The notes beneath the pieces were generated by a model. That model searched no databases. It saw nothing but the letters and a program-made list of their open reading frames with translations, and had not been told where the DNA came from. Shown here in pieces: positions 12,531 to 22,767 of a stretch of 64,000 bases of DNA. This stretch comes from Ottelia alismoides (Eukaryota > Streptophyta > Magnoliopsida > Alismatales > Hydrocharitaceae): contig JAZKJV010009327.1 of NCBI GenBank assembly GCA_037367405.1, positions 248,001 through 312,000 of the forward strand. Reading direction: 5' to 3'. The translations under genes and the position numbers were made by a program. Each line of letters starts with the position of its first letter. Positions within the stretch are counted from its first letter, which is position 1.

Positions 12531-13556
12531 CTGTTGTACTTCCTTCTCAAATGGTTTGCCGCCTCCTGCGGTGGAGGGGGCTGCGCTCCGGCGAAGAAGC
12601 TATAGCTCCGCCTCCTCCTCTGGACGTCGATGAAGGTCGTCGGTGGCTCCTCAGCTGCTGGAAAGGATCGTGGAGATGTGGTGGAGCTCTCGAGGGTCTC
12701 AGCGGAGGCTGAGGTGGTCTGGAGAGCGGCTGCGATGAAGCTCAAAGGAGCTCCGATGAGGCATCCGACCAATCGAAGATGGGGCACCTACAGGGGGTTA
12801 ATTGAATAGCCGAAGCGGGCATAGTAATCGTGGGGTGAACGTGAGTATGGAGAGAGGCCTGGGGAGCGATGAAGGTGGTCCGGTGATGGTGCTCCACCCT
12901 GGTGGCAGAGCTCTTATCGGCGTGAGGTGAAGTATGTGGTCTGAGAAGATAGAAGGGTGCGCGAGGATGCCAGCTCCGAGGCGAAGCTCAGAGGATGGTC
13001 AGACGAAGGTGAAATCGATCGGGGGAAGGTGAATAAATTATGAGAAAAAAGAAAGAAGAAGAAGAAGAAGATTGGGGAGGCGATGGAGGCGTCTACCTCG
13101 GAAATGGAGCTCGGATTCGTGCTCCTGGTCATCGCTCGAAGGTCGGTAGAGGATCCTGAGCTCGTGCAGCTCATGAAGGAGGCTGTGGCACAGCGGGGAT
13201 GGCTGTGGATCTCGCCGGAGAAGAAGCTCGGTCTTCGCTCAACGTCGCGTCGAATTGCTGTCACCAAAATGACTTGGGGTTTCTCTCTGGAATGGCGGAT
13301 TGGTTCAAAGGTGACGAAGGAAGTTGACGATGTAGGTGACGAAGTGATGGAGTTGGTGGAGGTCGTGGGGCGATGTGGGCGTGAGTCATGGAGTTTGAGT
13401 GGTTCGGCGAGGATGGGGAAAATGTGAGGTACACAATGGCAGTGACAGGAGGCGGATAGGGTGGCCGGAGTGACTCCCAAAACAGGAAGGGGGCGGCTCG
13501 CACGCAACGTGGGCGACATGGGGTGCGGGCCTTGCGAGAGGTAGGAGACAATGTCT

Positions 13557-13586
13557 TGACCGTTGGATCGGGAGTTCCAACGGTCA
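13557..13586. promoter_or_regulatory. Perfect inverted MSA-like pair
   Basis: TGACCGTTGGA and TCCAACGGTCA form a perfect 11-bp inverted repeat with an 8-bp spacer. Each arm fully matches the mitosis-specific activator consensus YCYAACGGYYA bound by three-repeat MYB proteins. Function in the LTR is inferred, not shown. Confidence 0.5.
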
Positions 13587-14649
13587 GGAGAAGGGCGGAA
13601 GAGGAGGGTTAGGATTAGATCGGCGGGGCGAGATCAAGGGTGCAGGGGAAGCCACGTGGAGGGCGGAGCTAAAGGCGCTGATGGGCGGCTGAGATGATGC
13701 CCTGGGGTTTGATCGTAGGGTCAAAATTTGTGCGCAAAATGATTGGCTGGGATGGAGGGTTTCTGGCGAGGATCGGAGGGTGCGTACGTTACCACGTGGC
13801 GAAAGGAGGGCGCGGCGCTGGCGAGCGGCCCAGATTAGATCCAGGGTTTGATCGAAGGGATGCAAAGCGTTGCGGCTTGGATGGCCCAGATCAAGAGAGA
13901 GGGCGTGATCGGACGGGGGGAAATGGAGGTACGCGGCGCGTGATGGAGCGGGCCTCATGGCGCAATCAGAGGGCGCCACGTGGCATGCTTTGAACGGATG
14001 AAAAAGAATTTGAATTTAGAGAGCAAAGGAAGCGGAATTTGGAAAAACTCAAAACATGAAAGTTGTAGATCTAGATGAGATCTACAAGTTTCATGTTGAC
14101 CAAAAATAGAGATGAGGTCAAATAAGATAAAAACATACAAGGGTACAAATATACATACATATAGTACACAAAGGGTCCCAAAAACCCAAGTTTTGCATAC
14201 GAGCTCCGATTTGAAAGAAATTAGTCTTATTTTGAAGGTCTCTGAATGTGTATTCATCTAAAAGTGAGTAGACATAATTTGGAGGTTGTATAAGGTAGAT
14301 ATTGGTATTCTAAGGTATGGGTCTCCAACTGGTTTTTGGAATTTTTATTGGGTAATTTACAAGCTAGGAATTTTTGGCCTTCTTCCTTATATTATTAGCT
14401 AGTACTATGTACATTATAAGGAAGGTTTTATTGACTTTTGAGGGGGTATAAAATATAGATAATTATATGAATAATTTACAAGTGAATTTTATAGATGAAT
14501 TGGCTTCTTATTTAATGCAATTATGACTGCTAAAATGCATAAATTGCAGATGAATGCTATTTATGCAAGATAAAGGGAAATATGCTGCTAAATGCTCAGG
14601 AACGAGGCTTTATTTTCAACTTTAGAAGTGATGAATCACATATTCATAA

Positions 14650-15170
14650 ATAATTAACATATGGTGCTTCATGATAATAACAGTTGCTATTTTAGGGCGA
14701 TTTCATCGGATTGCATTGCATGTAGTATAGTTTTCAATTCTGTTATGCATCTCGCATCGAGAGAGCTGGGAAGCACTGTAAGTCTTCTGACTTTGCATAC
14801 ATAATCGATTTCCAACTTGCACGGCTTTTTCGACCTTCTCCCTTTGATTTTGCTTATTAGAATGCTCAATAGAATTGAAAACATCGTTAGCAGGTGTATT
14901 GAAAAATACCATAAAAGTATAACCTAAATAAAATTGGGACTTTTAACTCTGTTGGACCTTAAAAATAAAATGTAATGGATCCATTGCTTTGGGGAGAGAC
15001 ATCCCCACCTTGTCTGAGCATTTTTATTCCTACGTACATGCTAAGGATTAATGCCCAAATCCCGGTCCTATATGTGATTTGTGCAACTTTGTTGGGATCA
15101 CCTAACTCTGAAAATGACGAGACAGAAGACAAAAATCTCGATCTTCACTGTGTTGAGTGCGTGAACTAGG
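14650..15170 (+). other. 5' leader of the composite element, second part
   Basis: Continues the leader after the reversed LTR. CACTGTAAGT near 14773 and the GGGGAGAGACATCCCC block near 14991 have counterparts in the E2 (about 44600) and E1 (about 27220) leaders. No gag start or gag motif is seen. Confidence 0.5.
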
Positions 15171-15395
15171 GTTTTTTGTACATCAATTTTGATTTTGAGT
15201 CCATCTACATTTTCATCCCTCTTCGAATTTTCGGTCCCATCAGCGTGAGTCATTTTTCGATCATTGAGTCTCTCTACTTCTCTTGTCTATATACTTCCTT
15301 ATTTCCATATGAGTCATGATATCGGGTCTTGAGCTTCACCGTCTTCATCGTATTTTGCGCCATTCTCGTTGCCCATATCACCCATCACTGGTCCG

Positions 15396-15420
15396 GTTCA
15401 AGGAGACCTTCTCCTTGAAC
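15396..15420. repeat. Perfect 11-bp hairpin
   Basis: GTTCAAGGAGA and TCTCCTTGAAC are exact inverted copies separated by CCT. No poly-T run follows, so it is not a Pol III terminator; role unknown. Confidence 0.6.
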
Positions 15421-16090
15421 ATAATTTTGTCTATATCCACTTTTATCTCATCCACCCTCTTCACTCCCTCTGTATCATCCCTTCTTCTAAGTAGGGCTCG
15501 TATCGAGGTTTGTGGTTTACATTGATTATTTGAGTAAGCCGAGCACGATTTGAGGATACTAAGATTGGTGTGCTACTTTTGGTGGATACGACTTCATATC
15601 TGTGCATAGAGATTATTGAGGATTTTGATGTTTGCACGATCATGGGTGTGATTCGTTATTAAGGATTTTAGATCTCGCATACCGGATTGAGGCTGTAATG
15701 TATTTTTGATGACTTGATGATGATTTCATGAGCTATGATTAGATGATCTTTTCTTCGATTCCATCCATCTTGTTTCAGATGATTGATTAACTACCTTGAT
15801 AGTGCTTCAGAATGACGGTGCCCAGAACCCACATGATTTCACTCATCTACTTGACTTATCCATCCTCTATCTCCTGGCTCCTCCATCCACCCGTAGCACT
15901 TAGAGGATTCTGCTTACATCTTGAGTCATCTCAGATGCTTTGATTGACTTGAAGGATCGTATTGTGATTGACTTTATTATCTCTTTTCCCTCACATGATC
16001 TTATGCCCTCCGATTGAGGATTGATAGAGTATTTTGGAGGACATGAGATTTGATGCCAACAATCCCATGATCATCATTAACTTAGTTTGC

Positions 16091-16790
16091 ATTACTCCTC
16101 GAGGACGATCTACGGGAGAATGCAACATTTTCTTTACGATCGATTTCACTGTGGGATTGTGTGTCCATTTGTTGGAGCACGAAACCAAGTTGTCAGATAT
16201 ATACTATTGGTCTCACGATCTTAGCATGCGTCCGATCTGTCAGAGCATGAGACCTTTTCGTATGGACTCCTTTCAGTCCGCACTCCTTGACGATTCTCGC
16301 AAGGATGAGCCATCCTCCTCTGATTATTCCATGCTTAGTTGGTAGTATTCTCCCCGAGGGTTATCTGTGGGACGCTGCCACATTTTCTAGATATGCCGGT
16401 CTCTTTTATTGGTAGCCAATCTGTCGCCTACCGAGACAGCTTCTGTTGGTCCATCTGATGGATCTGACTCCTTTGAGTCTACTCATCTTGAAGACCCTCA
16501 CAAGGGTGAGCTCTGTCTGTTTATTCATTGGCTGGTATGTACCACTCCCCGAGGGTTATTTGTGGGAGGATACATCATTTTGCAGGTACTCGGTTTCACT
16601 CCCGGTGTCTCCTATATGGAGGAGCACGAAGCAGAGTCTTTTGATTTGTGTACTCGGACTCCTCTTTGGTTGTGTCTCCAATCTATTGGAGCACGAAGCC
16701 ATTTTTTCTGATTATTTGAGATTTTTGACTCATCTGAGTCTGTTCACCCTTATGACCCTTACAGGGTTGAGCCATGTCTTGTGGTATTCA
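16091..16790 (+). repeat. Three diverged tandem repeats of about 200-250 bp
   Basis: Units start near 16091, 16345 and 16542. Each opens with a CCCCGAGGGTTATTTGTGGG-like block, then CATTTT, then a GGAGCACGAA-like block in units 1 and 3, and closes with a GACTC...GAGTC segment and a short hairpin such as CCCTCACAAGGGTGAG. Nothing similar occurs in E1 or E2. Confidence 0.65.
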
Positions 16791-17331
16791 GTGTGTCCCT
16801 GATTTGTTGATCTTATGACCACCAAACACCCTATTGCATAGAGAGTCTCTCGTTCCTCACTTTTTGTACCTTTCTAAGACCATGATTGACCTAGAGGATT
16901 CTTCACTGCTCATTCTTCCTCCATGTCTTACGGTACCGGCTCCACTCCCACATTCCATCCTCGTGACACAATGTTCCGATTCATGCTACCGGTTCTTGAA
17001 TTAGTTTTCGATATGTTTCTCTCAGTAGCTGACACCCACTTGAGTGTATACCCTGGTGTCTTTACACTTTCTGAATGCATCATCGTTCTCACGGGTAGAC
17101 GATGATGAGAGTATGATATTCGCTTATCAGATACCGTCATGTATTTTACAAGTCTGTACTTGTTGTATATACGTGTTTTGCCTTACATTCCTTCTTTCTC
17201 CTGTATGTCATATGTACCCTAGATCTTTGGCCATATATGTGTATATATATTTAGGACGCACCTGGTTCTATGTATGGGGGTACGTCTAGAGTTGTTCTTC
17301 CTCTATTTTGTTTCATCACTCCTGTCGTTTC

Positions 17332-17908
17332 TTATACTTAGGGATCTTTTACCCTAAGTATAGGGGGAGTGATGCATACATTCTCTGCGATCTATTCATC
17401 TGTCTTCATATATATTTCTTCTTTTCTTCTTTTCATTTTCATTTTCCTTTTTCTCCAAAAGAGGCGTCTCCCCCTTTTGTCAGTTTTCCATACCTTGGAC
17501 GTACTTTGTCCAAAGTATAGGTGGAGCACCCCAAGTTCTTTATTCATTGATCCCCTCCACTGTCTCCTCTCTTGTTGAATTCTCTACAATACTTAGGGAC
17601 ATCATACACTAAGTATAGGGGAAACATATCGAGATGTGATCAATTCATTCCCACCCTTGACCCTTGGTACCTTGTGTGCAATATGCTATACTTAGGATTC
17701 TTTGTTCCTGAGTATAGGAGGGACGTTCAACTTCTTATTCATTTATTTCTTCACTCTTTCATTCCTTCATAAGTCGTTGTAGTATAGGCTTTTCTACACT
17801 TAGTACGAGTTATGTCTTCTCTTTTTCTTTTCTATCTATGAGGACATAGCTCAAGCTAAGTATGGGGGTTGTATATACTCTATATATACTTTAGCCATAA
17901 CTCGTACT
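17332..17908 (+). repeat. Hairpin array with polypurine-tract-like arms (composite element)
   Basis: Four short hairpins (17332-17367, 17489-17524, 17586-17619, 17686-17721) have a 5' arm near CTATACTTAGGG and a 3' arm near CCCTAAGTATAGGGGG, with most differences compensated in the opposite arm. A longer hairpin follows: arm 17799-17816 containing ACGAGTTATG, and arm 17843-17860 running into TATGGGGG. Then comes ATATATACTTTAGCCATA and a block 17896-17908 exactly complementary over 13 bp to 17802-17814. The G-rich 3' arms match the real polypurine tract at 19711-19720. The same module recurs at 21121, 34393 and 51865. Confidence 0.75.
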
Positions 17909-19686
17909 TTCATATTATTGACAATAAATATGGCTAAAATACTATATATACTTTTATACTTCATTATATAAATTAATAAAATAATACTTATTATTCCTCA
18001 AATTCTTTTTTTATCCTGATTAATAAGTCAGGTTAAAAATATTTTTGCAAAATGATTTGAAAATGGTTTGACCTGTATAGAAAACTTTTTGTAAAATATT
18101 TCAACCTTTGTAAAAACATGTTTGATTTGTAAAAATTCTTTTCTTTGTGTGAAATAAAATGCTTTGAAAATCTATTAGCAAATGGTTTGGGAAATGGTTG
18201 TAAAGATATTTGAAAAATCTATATATATTATTTGAAAAATATTTGAAAAAATGGTTTTCAAATATGTATAAGTATTTGCAAAAATATTTTGTATTATAGT
18301 TTGAAATTGTTTCAAATAAAATTGAGGAATATATGCATCATTTTAAATAATAATAAAAACAAAAGTCTTTACCAATTATATATACATACTTATAAAATAA
18401 CCAACCTTTTTAATTTGTAAATTCTTTAACCTGATAATTCTCATAAATAAATAAGAAGAAGAACATCCATGTAAATATTTGTACATATTTTACATTTTTA
18501 TACCAAAATTCCTTTTATTTGCAAAAAAATCTTTTTGAAAAATTGCAACATTTTTTATGCATTGTACATAGCATTTGCATAACATTCACATTCTTTTCGG
18601 ATTAAGCTTGATGATTGAACTAGTCCAAGTAAAGTTGAAGATTGGAGCTTGGTTGGACCTTACTGCACCTAACTTCACTGGAACCATATGGGAACTAGGT
18701 TAAGGTATTTCAGGTTGATTCATACTTAATTCTTTGAGACTCAGGGTCGGGTTGAAGTCACCTAACCTGACTAACTAGAACTTTTCGAGGCACACGCATG
18801 ACTCTTGTCGGTCGAGACCTAACTTGGACACTTGCACCTCTCACTTGGCTCAACTCAGTTGGAGCGGTGAGGGGATTGGATTTTCTGATTTGAGATGTAC
18901 ACGAGTGGAAACATTCATTCTCGTATAGGGAGGGAAGTGCACCCCAACCCGTCCAATTCCCATGAGGTCTAAAGACAGGAAAGTGTGAGTTGCAATAATG
19001 CTTCAAAAGAGGTATAGTCTTCTGGATCAAGAGGAAAAACTCCTTATGTAAATGTTACTATTTATAGCATTTCAAAAAATCCAAAAAAGGTGGACGTGCC
19101 TGATTGAAAATAAAATGCATGCCGGAGTGTATATATGTTGTATAGTCAATAAGCAAGCTTGAGCTTCAAAGTTATACCAAGTGAGCCTACAGCTGGATGG
19201 CTCGACTACACTGGTCATGCTTCCCAAGATAGGTAGCTACACTAGCTACCGTCCATTTTTCTCTCCACGAGCCGGATGCCACTTGAACTTAGAAGGGAAT
19301 ACCTGCTCTCCTTGAGAAAAGAGTTGCTTGATTTGGGAATCATTGTTTTGTCATCTGGAGAAGTCAGTTCTTTTATCATTTCGGTTGGTGAGAGCCATTA
19401 TCACTTACATTGTACAAGTCAGCTTCATAGTCATAAGGGGTTGCATATGATGTAGGCTAGTTCTGACTTGGCTATTAAGGTGGTGAGAACCGAGTTTTGT
19501 GACTCTTGAAGGCTTTTGTGTTTTAAATTTGGTTCCCAACCAGGTTCCACCCACATTCTAACATCAAGGTCTGATCTGAGCTCTAAACTTCGATTTTGTA
19601 AAGATAATTTTGATAATCGAAAGTAATTCCACTTATTCTTTCTTTTTCTTTTCTTCTTTATTCTTTTTATACTTATTGCATAAGTG
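17909..19686 (+). other. AT-rich 3' noncoding region of the composite element
   Basis: Starts with about 600 bp rich in TATTTGAAAA/TTTGTAAAA repeats. A more complex part follows, sharing with E1 and with the second interior copy the blocks GAGGTCTAAAGACAG and CTTCAAAAGAGG (18964-19045) and GATTGAAAATAAAATGCATG (about 19112). No coding sequence is apparent, including where some Athila elements carry an env-like gene. Confidence 0.6.
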
Positions 19687-19720
19687 TTTGCTAGGGACTA
19701 GAAAAGGAAGGTATAGGGGG
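19687..19720 (+). other. Polypurine tract with upstream stem-loop
   Basis: A TTTGCTA...TAGAAAA stem-loop is followed by the purine-rich GAAAAGGAAGGTATAGGGGG directly before LTR-B, the expected primer for plus-strand synthesis. The stem-loop is shared with E1, E2 and the 58730 junction. Confidence 0.7.
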
Positions 19721-21120
19721 TGATGAATCTCTGTTTCATCACCTTTATTCTATCATTTTTGCCTTAAAAATCCTAGCCAATGAATGTAATTAGCATTAAT
19801 TTGTACAAAATAACATTCATCGTTTATTGCATTTATTGTATAAATAATATTATTTTTGATGCTGAAATTATGACCCTAAACCCCAAGATCAAGTCAAGGA
19901 TTGAGTTAGTTGACAAGGAATGAAGTATGGGTAGATAAGGGCAAGAAATACAATAAAATCCAATTCTTTTATTCATCTAAGAATTCATTTTTAACACCCA
20001 TTTTATTATTTATTATTTATTCATCAAATAAAGAAACTTTCTACATGAAAATTGTAGATAATAATGTAAATAAGAATACAAAATTGAGTTTGTACAAAAA
20101 TAGTTCCCAATGTACTTTTTATACACAAAATTAAAAAACCAAAATCTCAATTTCACAGACCTATATCTTCAAAATAAAAACTCAAAATATATCAAAACCA
20201 CCTCGAATTGTTTATAACTCTTAATAATCTACAATAAAGGTGGTTTCATATTCTTTGGAGTTAAGGTGTGGAAGTTAGGTTTTGGATCCTCATTGTACAT
20301 TATACCTGATTAAAATATTCATTTTGTTTATTCTTTGTTAAAAAATGTACTACGCCTTCTCCCACAATAAGTTGGGTCGGCTACATGTATTCTTGCTCAA
20401 ATCCATGTTGAAAGATTCAACTATTTTTACACTGGCCATCGACTACCTAATGCAATCTCTGTAAGAGTAGGATTTTAATCCTGGTATTTTCTGTGGTAGA
20501 CATACTGTACTACCGCAAGACCATTAAATGGGTACAAAAATGTACCAAACCTTCTCACACTTTAAGTAGGGTTGGATACATGGATTCTTAATCAAATCTA
20601 TGTTGAAAGATTCAACTATTTTTTTACTCTGGCCGTCGAGTACCTAACGCAACCAATGCAAGAGTGGGATTTGAACCCTGGTCTTTTGTGTGGTAGGCAC
20701 CCTACACTATCACCAGACCATTAAGTCGGTACAAACTAAAATGTATTAAGCCTTCCACTATAAGCAGGGTCGACGACATGGATTCTTTCTCAAATCCATT
20801 TTGAAAGATTCGACTATTTTTACGCTGGCCATCAACTACCTAACACAACCCCTGCAAGAGTGGGTTTTGAATCCTGGTCTTTTGTGTGGTAGACACATTG
20901 TACTACCATATATTATTATTGTATACAAGATATTTATAATTTTATTTATTCTTTATTATTTTCATCATTACATATTTTTATAATTTTGTAAATATTTGTA
21001 TAATATATGTATATATTAAAACTAAAGGAAAACCACAAATAAAATATTAAAATAAATTGTGTATATACAATACAAATATGAAATACCTACAACCAAACCT
21101 ATACAATTTATATACCTATA
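19721..21120 (+). repeat. LTR-B, truncated internal LTR
   Basis: Begins TGATGAATCTCTGTTTCATCACC right after the polypurine tract and follows LTR-A from 6186 to about 7250, apart from lacking the MITE and carrying three SINE copies (20341-20909). It stops near 21118, where sequence switches without an LTR end into the hairpin array of a second interior. ATACCT occurs at the join and in both parental sequences, suggesting a microhomology deletion. Confidence 0.7.
20341..20909 (-). mobile_element. Three head-to-tail tRNA-derived SINE copies
   Basis: Three diverged units of about 190-205 bp (starting near 20341, 20531, 20733) lie in LTR-B. On the minus strand each reads as a tRNA-like head with a B box (GGTTCAAATCC at 20667-20677 in unit 2) and an A-box-like GGTCTGGTGATAG (20707-20719), then a body containing GTTGAATCTTTCAACAT and ending near GTGGGAGAAGG. 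The rightmost unit lacks the start of its head. The block is flanked by ATTTTGTTTATTCTTTGTTA and its near copy ATTTTATTTATTCTTTATTA, a long target duplication of the sort LINE machinery makes. It is too diverged for a functional tRNA gene. Confidence 0.7.
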
Positions 21121-22762
21121 CCTGGGACATACTTTGTCTAAAGTATTGGGTGTGCACCCGAAGTTCTTTCATTTGTCGATACCCTCCACTATCTCCTCAC
21201 TTGTTGAATTCTCTACTATACTTAGGGACATCTTACCCTAAGTATAGGAGAGACAGATGGAGATTTGATCTATTCATTCCCACCCTTGACCCTCCATACC
21301 TTGTGTGCATTATGCTATACTTAGGATTATTTGATCCTGAGTATGGGGGCGGTCAACTTCTTATTCATCTATTTCTTCACTCTTTCATTCCTTATTTAGT
21401 CGTTGTAGTATATGTTTTTCTATACTTAGTATTATGTCTTCTCTTTATCTTTTCGATCCATGAGGACATAATTCAAGCTAAGTATGGGGTGTTGTATGTA
21501 CTATATATATATATACTTTAGCCATATACATATACAATTCATTAAATAAATTAATAAAAAGATGTTTATTATTCCTCAAATTCTTTTTGTATATGCTAAT
21601 TAATAAATCATGTAAAAATAATTTACAAAATATTTGAAAAATAGTTTGAATATCTATTTGAAAAATCTTTTGAAAATTATTTGAAAAATATTTTCAACCA
21701 TTGTAAAAATATTTTGTTTGTAAAAATTTCTTTTCTTTGTGTGAAATAAAAATCTTTTGAAAAACTATTAGCAACTGGTTTTGAAAATATATGCAAAAAT
21801 ATTTGAAAATCTCTATATATTATTTGAAAAGTCTTTGCAAAATGGTTTTCAAATGTTTGCTTATCAACAGAAACGTGCTTTAGGATCGAAAGACGACCTC
21901 AACACAAGTCCTCTTTTTCCTCCTCTACACTCCGCTTCGAGTCGTTGGATGAGGATTCGAACATGAAACAGAGGGTGGAGAACACAATCCTCAAGCAAGC
22001 ATTTTGTCTCTATGGGACGAGGAGAGAGAAGATAGCCGAAGAAAGGCGTCCAACCAGAGCCAAGTAGACAGATAGCCTTGCATGGACCAAAGAGGAACCA
22101 ATTACCAAGCCGGTCCAAGCTCCGCTCGATGATTATACGTAGGGATTGCTCCTTCCATGATCCTACGAGTTAGACTCGTGCTTCACCATAAGGTGCATGC
22201 TAGAGGAGTGCACTAGACTCATGGTCGTAGGCAGGATATCGGCATTCGCCACATATCAGTTTGAGGGCAAGACGACTTTCTCGTTGTTTGTAAAAATTAT
22301 TTGTAAAAATCATTTTGGACTAAAGTTTTCATGATTATTTCTAAAATTATTTTCAAATAAGTTTGAGGAATATATACATCATCCTAATAAATAAAACTTG
22401 TCACCAACTGTGTGTATATATATATATATTTATCTATAAAAATAAAAACATGTTCTTTGCGTGAATTCTTTAAAACCCAACTCCTGTAAATATGAGATGC
22501 ATCCCCGTGTAAATATTTGTACCTATCTTTTCATTTCCAAAATCATTTGTTTTAAAAAAACCAAAAACATTTGCAAAAGTAAAAATCCCCCAAAAATGTA
22601 AGATCTTTTTGAAATTTGCAAAAAAATTGCAAAACCTTTTTAAAATTCCATAAAAAGTTCAAAATTTGATAACTAAACAATTCTAAGTAAAATCCAAAGA
22701 TTGGAGTTTCGTTGGACCATAAATATACGCAATCACCGGAACTTTATAGGAACTGGAATTGA
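21121..22762 (+). other. Second copy of the composite 3' interior, left part
   Basis: Parallels 17489-18710: a half hairpin (21121-21150), complete hairpins at 21216-21249 and 21315-21349, a decayed long hairpin (21421-21490) lacking CGAGT, then AT-rich TTTGAAAA repeats. It contains the GC-richer island at 21858-22287, absent from the first copy. It is interrupted at 22763 by E1 and resumes at 39736 without loss. Confidence 0.65.
21858..22287. other. GC-richer inserted island of unknown origin
   Basis: About 430 bp of complex, non-repetitive DNA in the middle of AT-rich TTTGAAAA repeats, with no counterpart at the matching place in the first interior copy (about 18260). The minus strand has an 84-codon frame (21864-22118) with no motif I recognise. 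The texture resembles plant organelle DNA captured during break repair, but I cannot name a source. Confidence 0.4.
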
Positions 22763-22767
22763 GGTAC
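22763..22767. repeat. Target-site duplication GGTAC of E1 (left)
   Basis: Identical to 39731-39735. Joining the flanks restores an alignment with 18690-18740 of the first interior copy. Confidence 0.9.

Larger units (their letters stand above)
11036..14649 (-). mobile_element. Solo LTR in reverse orientation inside the leader
   Basis: On the minus strand this 3.6-kb block begins near 14649 with TTATGAATATGTGATTCATCAC and ends near 11036 with TCCGACA, paralleling the solo LTR at 1160-4935 (same start, same CTACCTAAGGAGACA block near the end). The flanks are ATAGC (11031-11035) and ATAAT (14650-14654), so the target duplication is at best decayed. It carries a cluster of CCGTTGG/CCAACGG palindromes (12315-12530), a perfect double MSA-like palindrome (13557-13586), a GCCACGTGGC palindrome near 13975 and a GA-rich tract near 13050. 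Several open frames of 70-200 codons occur on both strands but are compositional, with no domains. Confidence 0.7.
15171..17331 (+). other. Unique noncoding interior where gag-pol is expected
   Basis: About 2.1 kb lies between leader and hairpin array, where E1 and E2 carry gag and pol. I see no gag, protease, RT, RNase H or integrase motif in any frame; the longest frames (up to 118 codons) overlap one another and look random. It contains a perfect hairpin (15396-15420) and three diverged tandem repeats (16091-16790). It is most simply the private interior of a non-autonomous element, origin unknown. Confidence 0.55.

Noticed and set aside
12914..13519. 201-codon minus-strand open frame in the reversed LTR
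   Set aside because: Low-complexity Ser/Pro/Phe frame created by a GA-rich tract, no domain, overlapped by several equally open frames on both strands, and inside an LTR.
17332..17721. Hairpin series considered as a CRISPR array or transcription terminators
   Set aside because: Units are unevenly spaced with diverging arms, there are no cas genes in this plant-type sequence, and the G-run after each stem is not a terminator signal.
20660..20720. Possible tRNA gene on the minus strand
   Set aside because: A and B box-like motifs are present but cloverleaf arms and acceptor stem are not; it repeats three times with a non-tRNA body, so it is a SINE head.
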